A DNA stretch of 64,000 nucleotides from Aliiroseovarius subalbicans (GCF_022678625.1 NZ_JALBYQ010000004.1:310001-374000), one strand, 5' to 3'; shown: positions 41,809 to 51,148, counted from the stretch's first letter. Numbers and translations: made by a program. Notes: generated by a model not told the origin, from the letters alone.

Positions 41809-42129
41809 ATGACACGACCGAGGCTTTTTACCGTGGCGGCTCTTGCTGTCACATTGCTTGCGGGCACCGCCTCTGCCTATGACGGTGAACAATACGTGGT
41901 GTGCAATTTGAACCCGAATGGCGACAACTTTCTGGCTCTGCGCACATGTGGCGCCACGAAATGCGATATGAAGATGAAGCTGGGTCCGGGCACGTTCGTG
42001 ATCACGATGGAGCCCTATTCCGAGAACGGCTGGCGCCCGGTGATCGTGCAGAACGGCATCCAGGACTGGTCCTATGCTGGTCCCTCGGGCTGGGTTTACG
42101 ACAAATATATCTGCGAAGTGCGCTACTAA
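41809..42129 (+). CDS. Small exported SH3-like protein
   Basis: This 106-residue protein has a signal peptide (1-22, cleavage near ASA-YD). The compact mature domain of about 84 residues contains four cysteines (in YVVCNL, RTCGATKCD and YICEVRY) that could form two disulfides. The pattern of short beta strands with ENGWRPVIV and GPSGWVYDKYI resembles bacterial SH3 domains. It is probably a periplasmic or secreted binding protein of unknown ligand. Two adjacent ATGs (41806, 41809) follow a perfect AAGGAGG; the second has the better spacing. Confidence 0.8.
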   Translation: MTRPRLFTVAALAVTLLAGTASAYDGEQYVVCNLNPNGDNFLALRTCGATKCDMKMKLGPGTFVITMEPYSENGWRPVIVQNGIQDWSYAGPSGWVYDKYICEVRY

Positions 42130-42198
42130 GCGTTCCTTGCCCCTTGGCCCCCCATCCGTTAGACCGCCCGCGACAGTGACCTGAACCCGGACGGACTT

Positions 42199-43677
42199 AT
42201 GGCCCAGCAGAAGAAAATGCCCCGGCCCAAGGCGGAAACGCCCAAGGGCTTTCGCGACTATTTCGGCGCGGAGGTGGACGAGCGCAAGGTGATGCTCGAC
42301 CAGATCGCGGGCGTGTATCATCGCTATGGCTTCGACGCGCTGGAAAGCGCGGCGGTCGAAACGGTTGAGGCGCTGGGCAAGTTCCTGCCCGATGTGGACC
42401 GCCCGAACGACGGCGTGTTCGCCTGGCAGGACGCTGACGACGACAAGTGGATGGCGCTGCGCTATGACCTGACCGCGCCGCTGGCGCGCGTCTTTGCGCA
42501 GCACCGCAACGATCTGCCCACCCCCTATCGCCGCTATACGATGGGACCTGTGTGGCGCAACGAAAAGCCGGGACCGGGGCGGTTTCGTCAATTTTATCAA
42601 TGTGATGCGGATACGGTTGGCTGCGCCTCGATGGCGGCGGACGCCGAGATTTGCGCCTTGTTGGCCGACACGCTGGAAACCGTGGGCATTCCGCGCGGCG
42701 ATTACCTGGTCCGGGTCAACAACCGCAAGGTTTTGAACGGTGTGCTTGAGGTCATGGGCCTGGACGAAGGCGCGGCCCGCGATGCGGTTCTGCGGACCAT
42801 CGACAAGTTCGACAAGGTCGGCGAACGCGGTGTGCGCGAGCTTCTGGGTAAGGGGCGTTTGGATGCGTCTGGTGCCTATATCGACGGCGTTGGACTGACG
42901 GACGCACAGGCCGAACCGGTGCTGGCCTTCCTGACCTCAAAGGGTGCCGATGCCACCGCAACTCTGGCCAATCTGCGTGCCGCTGTCGGCGACAGCGTGA
43001 TTGGTGCCGACGGCGTGAGCGAACTGGAACAGATCGCAGACCTGCTGGCCGCACAGGGCTATGGCCCCGACCGGATCGAGATCGATCCGAGCGTCGTGCG
43101 CGGGCTTGGCTATTACACCGGCCCGGTGTTCGAGGCCGAGCTGACTTTCGAGATCACCGACGAAAAAGGCCGCTCGCGCCAGTTCGGGTCTGTGGCCGGG
43201 GGCGGGCGCTATGACGACCTGGTGAAGCGCTTTACCGGGCAAGCGGTGCCGGCGACCGGCGTGTCGATCGGGGTTGACCGGCTTTTGGCCGCGCTGCGTG
43301 CCAAGGGGCGGATCGGCGGCAAGGCGCAGGGCCCGGTCGTTGTGACCGTGATGGATCGCGCCCGCATGGCCGATTATCAGGCGATGGTGGGCGAACTGCG
43401 CGCGGCGGGAATCCGCGCCGAGGTCTATCTGGGAAATCCGAAGAACTTCGGCAACCAGTTGAAATACGCCGACAAACGCAACTCTCCCGTCGCGGTGATT
43501 GCGGGCTCGGACGAGTTTGACGCGGGCAAGATCCAGATCAAGGACCTGGTGCTGGGCGCCAAGATTGCCGAAAACGCCACGCTGGAAGAATGGAAGGAAC
43601 GCCCGTCGCAGTTTGAATGCGCGCGGGGCGATCTGGTCGCCAAGGTGCGTGAGATTCTCGAGGCTGATGATGCCTGA
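42199..43677 (+). CDS. hisS: Histidyl-tRNA synthetase
   Basis: This 492-residue class II aminoacyl-tRNA synthetase has motif 2 in [20 protein letters not shown], the histidine-specific region [14 protein letters not shown] and motif 3 in [14 protein letters not shown]. The C-terminal anticodon-binding domain occupies about 370-492. It charges tRNA-His in the cytoplasm. Its end overlaps the start of hisZ, itself a catalytically dead paralogue of the synthetase. The three histidine genes are co-transcribed. Confidence 0.96.
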   Translation: MAQQKKMPRPKAETPKGFRDYFGAEVDERKVMLDQIAGVYHRYGFDALESAAVETVEALGKFLPDVDRPNDGVFAWQDADDDKWMALRYDLTAPLARVFAQHRNDLPTPYRRYTMGPVWRNEKPGPGRFRQFYQCDADTVGCASMAADAEICALLADTLETVGIPRGDYLVRVNNRKVLNGVLEVMGLDEGAARDAVLRTIDKFDKVGERGVRELLGKGRLDASGAYIDGVGLTDAQAEPVLAFLTSKGADATATLANLRAAVGDSVIGADGVSELEQIADLLAAQGYGPDRIEIDPSVVRGLGYYTGPVFEAELTFEITDEKGRSRQFGSVAGGGRYDDLVKRFTGQAVPATGVSIGVDRLLAALRAKGRIGGKAQGPVVVTVMDRARMADYQAMVGELRAAGIRAEVYLGNPKNFGNQLKYADKRNSPVAVIAGSDEFDAGKIQIKDLVLGAKIAENATLEEWKERPSQFECARGDLVAKVREILEADDA

Positions 43678-44770
43678 GACCGGTGCTGCCAAGGCTGACG
43701 TGCGCGCCGAAGCCGCGCGGCTTTTGTCCGTTTTCGAAGGGCAGGGTGCGCAGGTGGTGGAAGCCGACATTCTGCAACCCGCGGGCGCGTTTCTGGACCT
43801 TTACGGTGAAGACATCCGCGCGCGTGCTTACGTGACCCATGATCCGGTTCTGGGCGAGGCGATGCTGCGGCCCGACTTCACGGTGCCGGTGGTAGAAATG
43901 CACATGCACGGGGGGGCGGAACCGGCGCGCTATGCCTATATGGGTGAGGTGTTTCGCGCCCAGGAAGAGGCCACACACCGCGCGCGGGAGTTTTTCCAAG
44001 TTGGGTACGAATTGTTCGACCGCGCAAACCCGGCGGCGGCAGATGCAGAAGTGTTTTCGCTTGTTTCCCAGGCGCTTGACGGGTTGAACCTGACGCCGGC
44101 CACCGGTGATCTGGGCCTGCTTTTGGCGGCTGTGAAGGGATTGAAGACGACCGAACGACGCCGCGCGGCGTTGCTGCGCCATGTCTGGCGCCCGCGTCGG
44201 TTCCGTGCACTTTTGGACCGGTTTTCGGGTCGTGCGCTGATGCCTGAGGGACGGTTCGAACTGGTGGCGCAAGCCGACCCGATGGAGTGCGATGCGCCTT
44301 TGATTGGCCTGCGGTCGCATGCCGAGATTGCCGCGCGGGTCGAGGCGCTGCGCGAGGATATGGCGAGTGCGCCGATTTCCGGGCAGGAGGTCGCGCTTTT
44401 GGAAGACCTGCTGGGCCTGCGCGAAACCGTGACCAATGTGTTGGAACACCTGCGGGACCTGGCCGTTGACATGCCCGCCATCGCGGTTGCCGTCGACCGG
44501 ATGGAGGCGCGCTGCGACGCGCTGGCCGCACGCGGGGTCGATGTATCGAACCTGGGGTTTGAGGGCAGCTATGGGCGCACCTCGATGGAGTATTACGACG
44601 GCTTTGTGTTCGGGTTTTCGTCGCCCGACCGGCCAGACTTGCCGCCGGTGGCCACTGGCGGGCGCTATGATGCGCTGACGCGGGTGCTGGGCCAGGGTCG
44701 GGAAATTCCCGCCGTTGGCGGCGTGATCCGCCCGGCGCTGACACTGTATCTGGCCGGGGGGGCATCATGA
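43670..44770 (+). CDS. hisZ: ATP phosphoribosyltransferase regulatory subunit HisZ
   Basis: This 366-residue HisRS-like protein has the synthetase catalytic fold ([19 protein letters not shown] resembles motif 2) but no anticodon-binding domain and no functional active site. It forms a hetero-octamer with short-form HisG and gives histidine feedback inhibition. Two adjacent ATGs (43667, 43670) overlap the hisS stop; the second is better spaced from GAGG. The gene overlaps hisG by four bases. Confidence 0.92.
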   Translation: MPETGAAKADVRAEAARLLSVFEGQGAQVVEADILQPAGAFLDLYGEDIRARAYVTHDPVLGEAMLRPDFTVPVVEMHMHGGAEPARYAYMGEVFRAQEEATHRAREFFQVGYELFDRANPAAADAEVFSLVSQALDGLNLTPATGDLGLLLAAVKGLKTTERRRAALLRHVWRPRRFRALLDRFSGRALMPEGRFELVAQADPMECDAPLIGLRSHAEIAARVEALREDMASAPISGQEVALLEDLLGLRETVTNVLEHLRDLAVDMPAIAVAVDRMEARCDALAARGVDVSNLGFEGSYGRTSMEYYDGFVFGFSSPDRPDLPPVATGGRYDALTRVLGQGREIPAVGGVIRPALTLYLAGGAS

Positions 44771-45465
44771 GCATCAAGCTGGGCGTGCCGTCCAAGGGGC
44801 GGCTGATGGAAAAGACCTTCGACTGGTTTGGTGCGCGCGGCGTGACGCTGTCGCGCACCGGGTCCGAGCGTGAATACGCCGCCGCCGTCGAAGGGATCGA
44901 GGGGGTCGAGCTGGTGCTGCTGTCCGCCGGGGAAATCCCGCGCGAACTGGCGGCTGGGCGCATTCATCTGGGCGTGACCGGGTCGGACCTTGTGCGCGAA
45001 AAGCTGGGGCTTTGGGACGAAAAGGTGCAAGAGCTGGCGCTGATGGGCTTCGGCCATGCTGACCTGATCATCGCGGTACCGCGGGCCTGGGTCGATGTCA
45101 CAACGCTGGACGATCTGGACGCGGTGGCCGCGGCGTTTCGCGCGCGCCACGGCTTTCGGCTTCGCATTGCCACCAAGTATCATCGCCTGATCCGCGACCA
45201 TCTGCGCGATCATGGCGTGGCAGATTATCAGCTGGTCGACAGCCAGGGCGCCACCGAGGGCACGATCAAGAACGAAACCGCCGAGGCGATTGCCGATATC
45301 ACTTCGACCGGGGAAACCCTGCGGGCGAACCATTTGAAGATCCTGGCAGGCGACCCGGTGCACAAAAGCCAAGCCACCCTGTTCAAGAGTCGCAAGGCGG
45401 ATTGGGGTGGCGACAATCGCGCAGTGTTGACCACTTTGCAATCGCGGTTGGGACTGGACGGCTGA
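44767..45465 (+). CDS. hisG: ATP phosphoribosyltransferase, short form
   Basis: This 232-residue catalytic subunit performs the first committed step of histidine synthesis, joining ATP and PRPP. The N-terminal GVPSKGRLMEKT, GVTGSDLV and the PRPP-loop region TSTGETLRANHLKIL are visible. The C-terminal regulatory domain of long-form HisG is absent, as expected in an organism with HisZ. It is translationally coupled to hisZ. Confidence 0.95.
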   Translation: MSIKLGVPSKGRLMEKTFDWFGARGVTLSRTGSEREYAAAVEGIEGVELVLLSAGEIPRELAAGRIHLGVTGSDLVREKLGLWDEKVQELALMGFGHADLIIAVPRAWVDVTTLDDLDAVAAAFRARHGFRLRIATKYHRLIRDHLRDHGVADYQLVDSQGATEGTIKNETAEAIADITSTGETLRANHLKILAGDPVHKSQATLFKSRKADWGGDNRAVLTTLQSRLGLDG

Positions 45466-45507
45466 TCGCCTTCACCGGCGCAGCGCCAGGAAAGGCTTAG
45501 CGTGTGC

Positions 45508-45939
45508 TCAGCGGATGCCGATATCCGCAAGAGCGGCCGACAATTCGTGGGGCAGGGCGTCTTCGTCCGGTTTGGCACGCGTGAGGTCACCGGGCACATC
45601 GCCGTCTTTCAGATAGCGCCAGCCCTGGAACGGGCGGCGTGGCACGCCTTGGGTACGAATCACCTCGGGCTCCATGACGATGCCGCAGCGGCGAATGCCG
45701 TCCTCTCCGATGACCTCATCCAGTCGCAGAATCCGTTGCCGGGCCAGGATCATACCCTTGATCACCCAATAGAGCGATCCGCCGTCCAGAAGGGCGGCGT
45801 CCTGTTTCGGCCACATGCGGGTGACGTGGCGCGACAGGGGCTCGGTTCCGGCGGCGCGGCGGGCTGCCTGCCAGGTTTCCAGGTCCTCAACCGAATCTGC
45901 GCCGACGCAGAGTTTTACAAGATGTATGGGATTTCCCAC
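45508..45939 (-). CDS. DUF1489 family protein
   Basis: This 143-residue cytoplasmic protein of an alphaproteobacterial family of unknown function begins VGNPIHLVKLCVGADSVEDL and contains YWVIKGMILARQRIL and FQGWRYLK, all typical for the family. I chose the GTG at 45939 because family members begin at this point and GGGG lies seven bases upstream; the frame stays open to 46002. It is divergent from nrdJ, and the NrdR-like box lies only seven bases upstream of its start. Confidence 0.82.
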   Translation of the reverse strand: MGNPIHLVKLCVGADSVEDLETWQAARRAAGTEPLSRHVTRMWPKQDAALLDGGSLYWVIKGMILARQRILRLDEVIGEDGIRRCGIVMEPEVIRTQGVPRRPFQGWRYLKDGDVPGDLTRAKPDEDALPHELSAALADIGIR

Positions 45940-45945
45940 TTTTGA

Positions 45946-45961
45946 CCCCAATATATTGTGG
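45946..45961. promoter_or_regulatory. NrdR-box-like palindrome upstream of the ribonucleotide reductase gene
   Basis: The core CAATATATTG (45949-45958) matches the NrdR consensus C-w-A-t-A-T-a-T-w-G exactly, and the right flank GTGG continues it. NrdR represses ribonucleotide reductase genes in response to dATP/ATP. NrdR normally uses two boxes three helical turns apart; I could find only this one, so cooperative binding is not certain. Confidence 0.7.
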
Positions 45962-45963
45962 TA

Positions 45964-45996
45964 TTTGCGACTCAGGCTACGCGGAATTGTCGCAAA
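45964..45996. promoter_or_regulatory. Inverted repeat next to the NrdR box
   Basis: TTTGCGAC (45964-45971) and GTCGCAAA (45989-45996) are perfect eight-base complements, 17 bases apart. The centre spacing of about 25 bases suits a dimeric regulator binding two half-sites, or an RNA hairpin in the nrdJ leader. No family match is evident. Confidence 0.5.
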
Positions 45997-46066
45997 GGGC
46001 AATTGACCGGTGCGGCCAAGGTGGCCTATTCAGGACGCCCCGTCCACGCCGTACAGGAATCGTATC

Positions 46067-48334
46067 ATGAGCCGTTTCGCCGCCCCCATTGCCGAGCAAA
46101 TCTGGGACATGAAATACCGTTTCAAGGACGCCGAGGGCGCGCCAATCGACCAGAGCGTTGAAGACAGCTGGCGGCGCATCGCCCGGTCGCTGAGCGCGGC
46201 GGAGCCGGAGCAGGAAGATGCGTTTTATGACGCGCTGGATGATTTCAAATTCCTGCCCGCAGGCCGGATCACCGCCGGGGCTGGGACCGAGCGCAACGTG
46301 ACGCTGTTCAACTGCTTCGTGATGGGCACGATCCCCGACAGCATGGGCGGCATTTTCGACATGTTGAAAGAGGCCGCGCTCACGATGCAGCAGGGCGGTG
46401 GCATCGGGTATGATTTTTCGACCATCCGGCCCAAGGGTGCGGATGTGTTAGGGGTTGCCGCAGATGCCTCGGGGCCGCTGAGCTTCATGGATGTCTGGGA
46501 CGCGATGTGCCGCACGATCATGAGCGCGGGCAGCCGTCGGGGCGCGATGATGGCGACGATGCGCTGCGACCACCCGGATATCGAGGATTTCATTACCGCC
46601 AAGCAGGACGCCGCGCGGCTGCGCATGTTCAACCTGTCGGTTCTGATCACCGACGATTTCATGCAGGCGGTGAAGGACGATGCATCGTGGGAGCTGAAGT
46701 TCAAGGACCGCGTCTATCACACCGTTGAGGCGCGCGATCTGTGGTACAAAATCATGCGCGCGACCTATGATTTCGCCGAACCCGGTGTGATTTTCATCGA
46801 CCGTATCAACCAGATGAACAACCTGGCCTATTGCGAGCAGATTGCGGCGACCAACCCTTGTGGCGAGCAGCCGCTGCCGCCCTATGGCGCCTGTCTGCTG
46901 GGGTCGATCAACTTGGCGCGACTGGTTGCCGAACCGTTCGAGGCCGCCGCCCACCTGGACATCGACGCGCTGGACAAGCTGGTGCGCACGGCCGTGCGGA
47001 TGATGGACAACGTGGTCGACGCCAGCCGCTTTCCGTTGGAAGCACAGCGGCAGGAAGCGCAGGCGAAACGGCGTATCGGGCTTGGGGTCACGGGGCTTGC
47101 GGACGCGCTGTTGATGTTGGGCCTGCGTTATGGCTCGGACGAGGCTGCGGCCCAGACCGAGGCCTGGATGAAAGCGATCGCGCGGGCGTCCTACCTGGCG
47201 TCGGTCGATCTGGCCAAAGAAAAGGGCCCGTTCCCGTTGTTTGACGCCGAGGCCTATCTTGCCTCCGGGTCGCTGACCCATATGGATGACGACGTGCGCG
47301 AGGCGATCCGCGAACATGGAATTCGCAACGCTCTGCTGACGTCGATTGCGCCGACCGGCACGATCAGCCTCTATGCAGGCAACGTCAGTTCCGGGATCGA
47401 ACCGGTGTTTGCCTATGCCTACACCCGCAAGGTGTTGCAAAAGGACGGGTCGCGTACCGAGGAAGAGGTCGTGGATTATGCGGTTCAGATGTGGCGCGAC
47501 AAGTTCGGCGACCGGGACCTGCCCGCGCATTTCGTGAACGCGCAGACGCTTGCCCCGACCGATCACGTAAAGATGCAGGCGGCGGCGCAGAAATGGATCG
47601 ACAGCTCGATTTCCAAGACGATCAACTGCCCGGAAGATATCAGCTTTGAAGATTTCCAGGACGTGTACATTCAGGCGTGGGAGAGCGGCTGCAAGGGCTG
47701 CACGACCTATCGCCCGAATGATGTGACCGGCAGCGTGCTGGCGGTGTCTGAAAGCAGCGAAACGACCCCCGCCGAGACCCCGGCACAGGTCGATCAGGAC
47801 GCCGAAGTCATCTACATGTCCGAGCCGCTGGACCGGCCGCAATCGCTTGAGGGGCATACCTATAAGCTGAAGTGGCCCGACAGCGAACATGCGATCTACA
47901 TCACCGTGAATGACATCCTGCATGGCGGGCATCGGCGCCCGTTTGAGGTGTTCATCAACTCCAAGAACATGGAGCACTACGCCTGGACTCTGGCGTTGAC
48001 GCGGATGATCTCGGCGGTGTTCCGGCGCGGCGGTGACGTGTCTTTCGTGGTCGAAGAGCTGAAAGCGGTGTTCGATCCGCGGGGCGGCGCCTGGGTGCAG
48101 GGGAAATACATCCCCTCCATTCTGGCCGCGATCGGTGGCGTGATCGAACGCCACATGATCGCAACCGGCTTCATCGAAGGCGAAGGCATGGGGTTGAAGT
48201 CCGACCCGCAGGCCGAGGTGGTGAACCTGGGCGCCCCACGCGGCCCGGCCTGCCCCAGCTGTGGTCAATACGACATGCGGATGGTCGAAGGCTGCATGAC
48301 TTGTGCCAGCTGCGGTCATTCGAAATGTGGCTGA
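46067..48334 (+). CDS. nrdJ: Adenosylcobalamin-dependent (class II) ribonucleotide reductase
   Basis: This 755-residue enzyme reduces ribonucleotides using B12. The barrel carries the first redox cysteine C83 (FNCFVMG) and the N263/C265/E267 active-site motif of NPCGEQPL. A TSCPD domain (about 610-700) contains FEVFINSKNMEHYAWTLAL, and a C-terminal cysteine-rich tail (CPSCG ... CMTCASCGHSKC) probably binds zinc and re-reduces the active site. It lacks an obvious N-terminal ATP-cone. The ATG at 46067 gives the family N-terminus; the longer frame from 46010 is unlikely. Oxygen-independent, it needs cobalamin, as do the two radical SAM enzymes of the window. Confidence 0.93.
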   Translation: MSRFAAPIAEQIWDMKYRFKDAEGAPIDQSVEDSWRRIARSLSAAEPEQEDAFYDALDDFKFLPAGRITAGAGTERNVTLFNCFVMGTIPDSMGGIFDMLKEAALTMQQGGGIGYDFSTIRPKGADVLGVAADASGPLSFMDVWDAMCRTIMSAGSRRGAMMATMRCDHPDIEDFITAKQDAARLRMFNLSVLITDDFMQAVKDDASWELKFKDRVYHTVEARDLWYKIMRATYDFAEPGVIFIDRINQMNNLAYCEQIAATNPCGEQPLPPYGACLLGSINLARLVAEPFEAAAHLDIDALDKLVRTAVRMMDNVVDASRFPLEAQRQEAQAKRRIGLGVTGLADALLMLGLRYGSDEAAAQTEAWMKAIARASYLASVDLAKEKGPFPLFDAEAYLASGSLTHMDDDVREAIREHGIRNALLTSIAPTGTISLYAGNVSSGIEPVFAYAYTRKVLQKDGSRTEEEVVDYAVQMWRDKFGDRDLPAHFVNAQTLAPTDHVKMQAAAQKWIDSSISKTINCPEDISFEDFQDVYIQAWESGCKGCTTYRPNDVTGSVLAVSESSETTPAETPAQVDQDAEVIYMSEPLDRPQSLEGHTYKLKWPDSEHAIYITVNDILHGGHRRPFEVFINSKNMEHYAWTLALTRMISAVFRRGGDVSFVVEELKAVFDPRGGAWVQGKYIPSILAAIGGVIERHMIATGFIEGEGMGLKSDPQAEVVNLGAPRGPACPSCGQYDMRMVEGCMTCASCGHSKCG

Positions 48335-48374
48335 CGCCATATCTTGGGGTAACACTTTCGTAACCCCATAGGCG
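48335..48374 (+). terminator. Hairpin after nrdJ
   Basis: TGGGGT (48345-48350) pairs with ACCCCA (48363-48368), and an outer CGCC (48335-48338) pairs with GGCG (48371-48374). It begins directly after the nrdJ stop. No T-run follows, so it is only a possible terminator. Confidence 0.45.
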
Positions 48375-48475
48375 CAAGGTGATCCGACCCGCTCCTGTTG
48401 CCGTGTTGCACTAGGCCAAGCTCTGGTTATTGCCTAGGGTGGTGCGGCTGGGGGGCATTCAGATTCGGATTATCC

Positions 48476-49390
48476 ATGCGTCCTTTCCTCCTTGCGGTCG
48501 TCGCACTTCTCTCTCTCCTTGCTGCACCGGTTAATGCCGGTGACAAAGTCACGCTTGGCTTCGGCGGGATTTTCAACAACGACTTTTTCGGAGACAATCA
48601 GGACCGCTGGCGCACCGGCGCCTATGTCGTCAACTGGATGCGCGGCCCCGAGGGCACCACCGCCCGCGGTGGGATCGGTGACGTGTGGGAGATCCGTTTT
48701 GGCAGCGCGATCATCGCGCCCGCGAACCTGGTCAACCCGGCGCCAGGGGATCGTCGCTGGGTCGGCATGTTGTCGGTCGGGCTGCACAGCCACGCCGAAA
48801 TCGGCGGCACGGAATTGAGTGCTGGGATTGACCTGGTCGCAACGGGGCCACAAACCGGGCTGGCTTCCTTCCAAGACACTGCCCACGATATATTGGGCAT
48901 GACGCCACCATCGCCCGCCGTGATTGCCAACCAGATTCCGAACGCCTTTCACCCCACCGCGCTGATCGAGGCCGGGCGTCCCTTGACGTTGTCGGACAAT
49001 GTCACCCTGCGACCGTTTCTTGAGGCGCAAGGCGGGGTCGAAACCTTCGTGCGGGCCGGGGGTGATCTGTTGGTCGGATCCGGGTTCACCTCGGGCATTC
49101 TGGTGCGGGATGTGACAACTGGGCAACTGTATCAAGGCGCTGGGCGCTCCTCTGACACTGGGCTTTCCCTGTTGCTGGGTGGCGATGTGGCCCATGTTTG
49201 GGACAGTGCCTATCTGCCTGCCGCAGATGGATACCAGTTGACCGACGCCCGGGCGCGGGCGCGGGCTGGCCTTTATTGGCAAGGCAAAAAGGCATCGATC
49301 TTCTATGGCGTGACCTGGCTTGGACGCGAGTTTCAGGCACAGCCCGAAGGACAAGTTCTTGGCTCGCTCAACCTGCAACTGGATTTCTGA
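48476..49390 (+). CDS. Outer-membrane lipid A deacylase LpxR-like (DUF2219)
   Basis: This 304-residue protein has a signal peptide (1-20, cleavage near VNA-GD) and alternating strands typical of a 12-stranded beta-barrel. The LpxR-like N-terminal motif GIFNNDFFGD (31-40) carries N35 and D36, followed by T47. The pair Q133 and H137 in FQDTAHDIL has the spacing of the catalytic Q and H of Salmonella LpxR. It would remove the 3'-acyloxyacyl chain of lipid A in the outer membrane. The ATG at 48476 is chosen because it starts the signal peptide. It ends in an aromatic residue (QLDF), as outer-membrane proteins do. Confidence 0.82.
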   Translation: MRPFLLAVVALLSLLAAPVNAGDKVTLGFGGIFNNDFFGDNQDRWRTGAYVVNWMRGPEGTTARGGIGDVWEIRFGSAIIAPANLVNPAPGDRRWVGMLSVGLHSHAEIGGTELSAGIDLVATGPQTGLASFQDTAHDILGMTPPSPAVIANQIPNAFHPTALIEAGRPLTLSDNVTLRPFLEAQGGVETFVRAGGDLLVGSGFTSGILVRDVTTGQLYQGAGRSSDTGLSLLLGGDVAHVWDSAYLPAADGYQLTDARARARAGLYWQGKKASIFYGVTWLGREFQAQPEGQVLGSLNLQLDF

Positions 49391-49494
49391 GCGACATTTT
49401 GACTCTACGGAAAGGTTAACAAGACTCTTTTCCAGATGAAGGTCACGTGCTAACCTGCGGGTAATAAAAAAACAAAACGAGCAGGCATACAGGT

Positions 49495-50559
49495 ATGAAG
49501 ACGGGCTTAACAGGCACGTTTGTCATCTCTTGGTCGCAGACAGAAGTGGACGGTTTAACCGGGGCGCCGAGATCGGCGTTAGGCGTTGGCGCAAGCTGGC
49601 GCTGGAAGGGTAAGCCCGTGCGGGTGGACGGCCCACCCGAAGTGCTGCTTTTGGAACGGGCCAGCGGAGAGGCAGACCTTCGCAGACGCGCGGCGCGCAC
49701 GGTGCACAAACTGGTGGGCGCGGCGATCAACCCGACGCGATCCCTTGATCAGGTCGAGGTGGACGAACCCCTTCTGAACGTTGGGTTCGAGGTCACCGAC
49801 GGGCGGCGCAGCTACACAATTACAGTGATCGATATTTCACCAGATCAACCGCCGCTGTTGATGTTTTTGGGTGATGTTCCGCCCTCGGACACGGATCTTT
49901 GGGTGGTGCAGGCGATGATGGAGACCGGTCAGGTGAACCGGATGACCGATCAGCCGACCGGCGTGATCTGCTTCACCCCTGGCACACGTATCCGCACGCC
50001 AGATGGTGAGATGCTGGTGGAACACTTGTCCGAAGGGGACCGGATCCAGACCAAGGATGACGGCACGCAAGAGGTCCTTTGGATCGGCCAGCGCCGGATC
50101 TCTGGCGCGCGGCTTTACGCGATGCCGGAACTGCGCCCGGTGCGCTTGCGCGGCGGGGCCTTGGGCCATGACCGCCCGGATGGCGATCTGGTCGTATCGC
50201 CGCAACATCGCATGTTGGTACGCGGCGCCAAGGCGCGCGCGTTGTTCAACACCGACGAAGTCCTTGTGGCGGCCCAGGATCTGATCGACGACCGCCGCGT
50301 GCATCTGGATCATTCGCTTCGTGAGGTGACATACTATCACCTGCTGCTGGAACGGCATGAGGTCGTCTGGGCCAACGGGCTGGAAACCGAAAGCTTCCAT
50401 CCGGCCAATACGGCGCTGGAGACGGTCGAGCCGGATCAGCGGGCGCGGCTTTTGTCGATGTTCCCCGATCTGGACTATGACCCGTCGGTCTATGGCGACT
50501 ATGCACGCCGGATGCTGACGGCCCCAGAGGCCGCCATTTTGCAGTCCAAGGTCGCCTAG
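49495..50559 (+). CDS. Hint (Hedgehog/intein-type) domain protein
   Basis: This 354-residue protein has an N-terminal region of about 155 residues of unknown fold. A Hint domain starts at C159 (VICFTPGTRIRTPDGEMLVEH), contains VSPQHRMLVRG, where the TxxH-like block B histidine sits, and continues to about residue 300. In this family the cysteine can drive an N-S acyl shift and self-cleavage, but many Rhodobacteraceae Hint proteins have not been tested. No signal peptide is seen. The upstream 104 bases are AT-rich near 49465-49480. It converges on the next gene with one base between stops. Confidence 0.85.
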   Translation: MKTGLTGTFVISWSQTEVDGLTGAPRSALGVGASWRWKGKPVRVDGPPEVLLLERASGEADLRRRAARTVHKLVGAAINPTRSLDQVEVDEPLLNVGFEVTDGRRSYTITVIDISPDQPPLLMFLGDVPPSDTDLWVVQAMMETGQVNRMTDQPTGVICFTPGTRIRTPDGEMLVEHLSEGDRIQTKDDGTQEVLWIGQRRISGARLYAMPELRPVRLRGGALGHDRPDGDLVVSPQHRMLVRGAKARALFNTDEVLVAAQDLIDDRRVHLDHSLREVTYYHLLLERHEVVWANGLETESFHPANTALETVEPDQRARLLSMFPDLDYDPSVYGDYARRMLTAPEAAILQSKVA

Positions 50560-50560
50560 A

Positions 50561-51148
50561 TCAACGGTTCAGGGTCACGCTGCGCCACGAGTTGAACTCG
50601 TGGCCGGATGCGGTGCCGTTCACGTGCATGATCCCGAACATGCTGTCCACACCTGGGATCAGCAGGCGGTAATTGAAAGTCATCTCGACACCATTGACCA
50701 CGGCAGTCGAGGTGCCAAGAAGCCGTGCCATTTGGTCGTTCGGGCAGCCCATCAGCAGCTCGACATCCGTATCTGTTAGAACGGGATCAGGCACCGCTGC
50801 CATGCCCGGCATGTCTGGACGCCCTTCAAAAACCCAGCGCGGCTCATCCGCCCAGAAGGCCATGACGGGTTCCTGCGCTTCAGGGTGGTCGATCTCAAGC
50901 ACCCCGTCAGGATGTGAGATGATGCTGACCCGTTCGACCGCCCCGTCACCCGGATAAGGGATCACCATCGCTCCCGACTTCACGAAGCCAGACAGGTGTT
51001 CGATCGTCCACGATCCCTCCATCTGTTCCGACATTTCGACCCATCGTTCCTCGACCCCCAGCGCGCAGGCCGGGTCCTGTTGCGCCAGGCCAGCGCCTGG
51101 CGCGACGCAAGCTGCAGTAGAAAGAAAGAAACGAAGCAGATTGAACAT
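50561..51148 (-). CDS. Exported protein of unknown function
   Basis: This 195-residue protein has a signal peptide (1-22, cleavage near LAQ-QD) and a mature part rich in beta strands. Two cysteines (in PACALG and LLMGCPND) may form a disulfide. I do not recognise a family; the composition and the repeated short strand pattern (SWTIEHLSGFV, MAFWADEPRWVFEG, EMTFNYRLLIPG) suggest a lipocalin- or beta-barrel-like periplasmic domain. The ATG at 51148 follows AGGAGG; a longer open frame to 51448 would run into the rpsD promoter. Confidence 0.72.
   Translation of the reverse strand: MFNLLRFFLSTAACVAPGAGLAQQDPACALGVEERWVEMSEQMEGSWTIEHLSGFVKSGAMVIPYPGDGAVERVSIISHPDGVLEIDHPEAQEPVMAFWADEPRWVFEGRPDMPGMAAVPDPVLTDTDVELLMGCPNDQMARLLGTSTAVVNGVEMTFNYRLLIPGVDSMFGIMHVNGTASGHEFNSWRSVTLNR

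Noticed and set aside
46448-48355. 635-codon open frame opposite nrdJ
   Set aside because: Antisense shadow; His/Arg-rich, no start signal and no domain.
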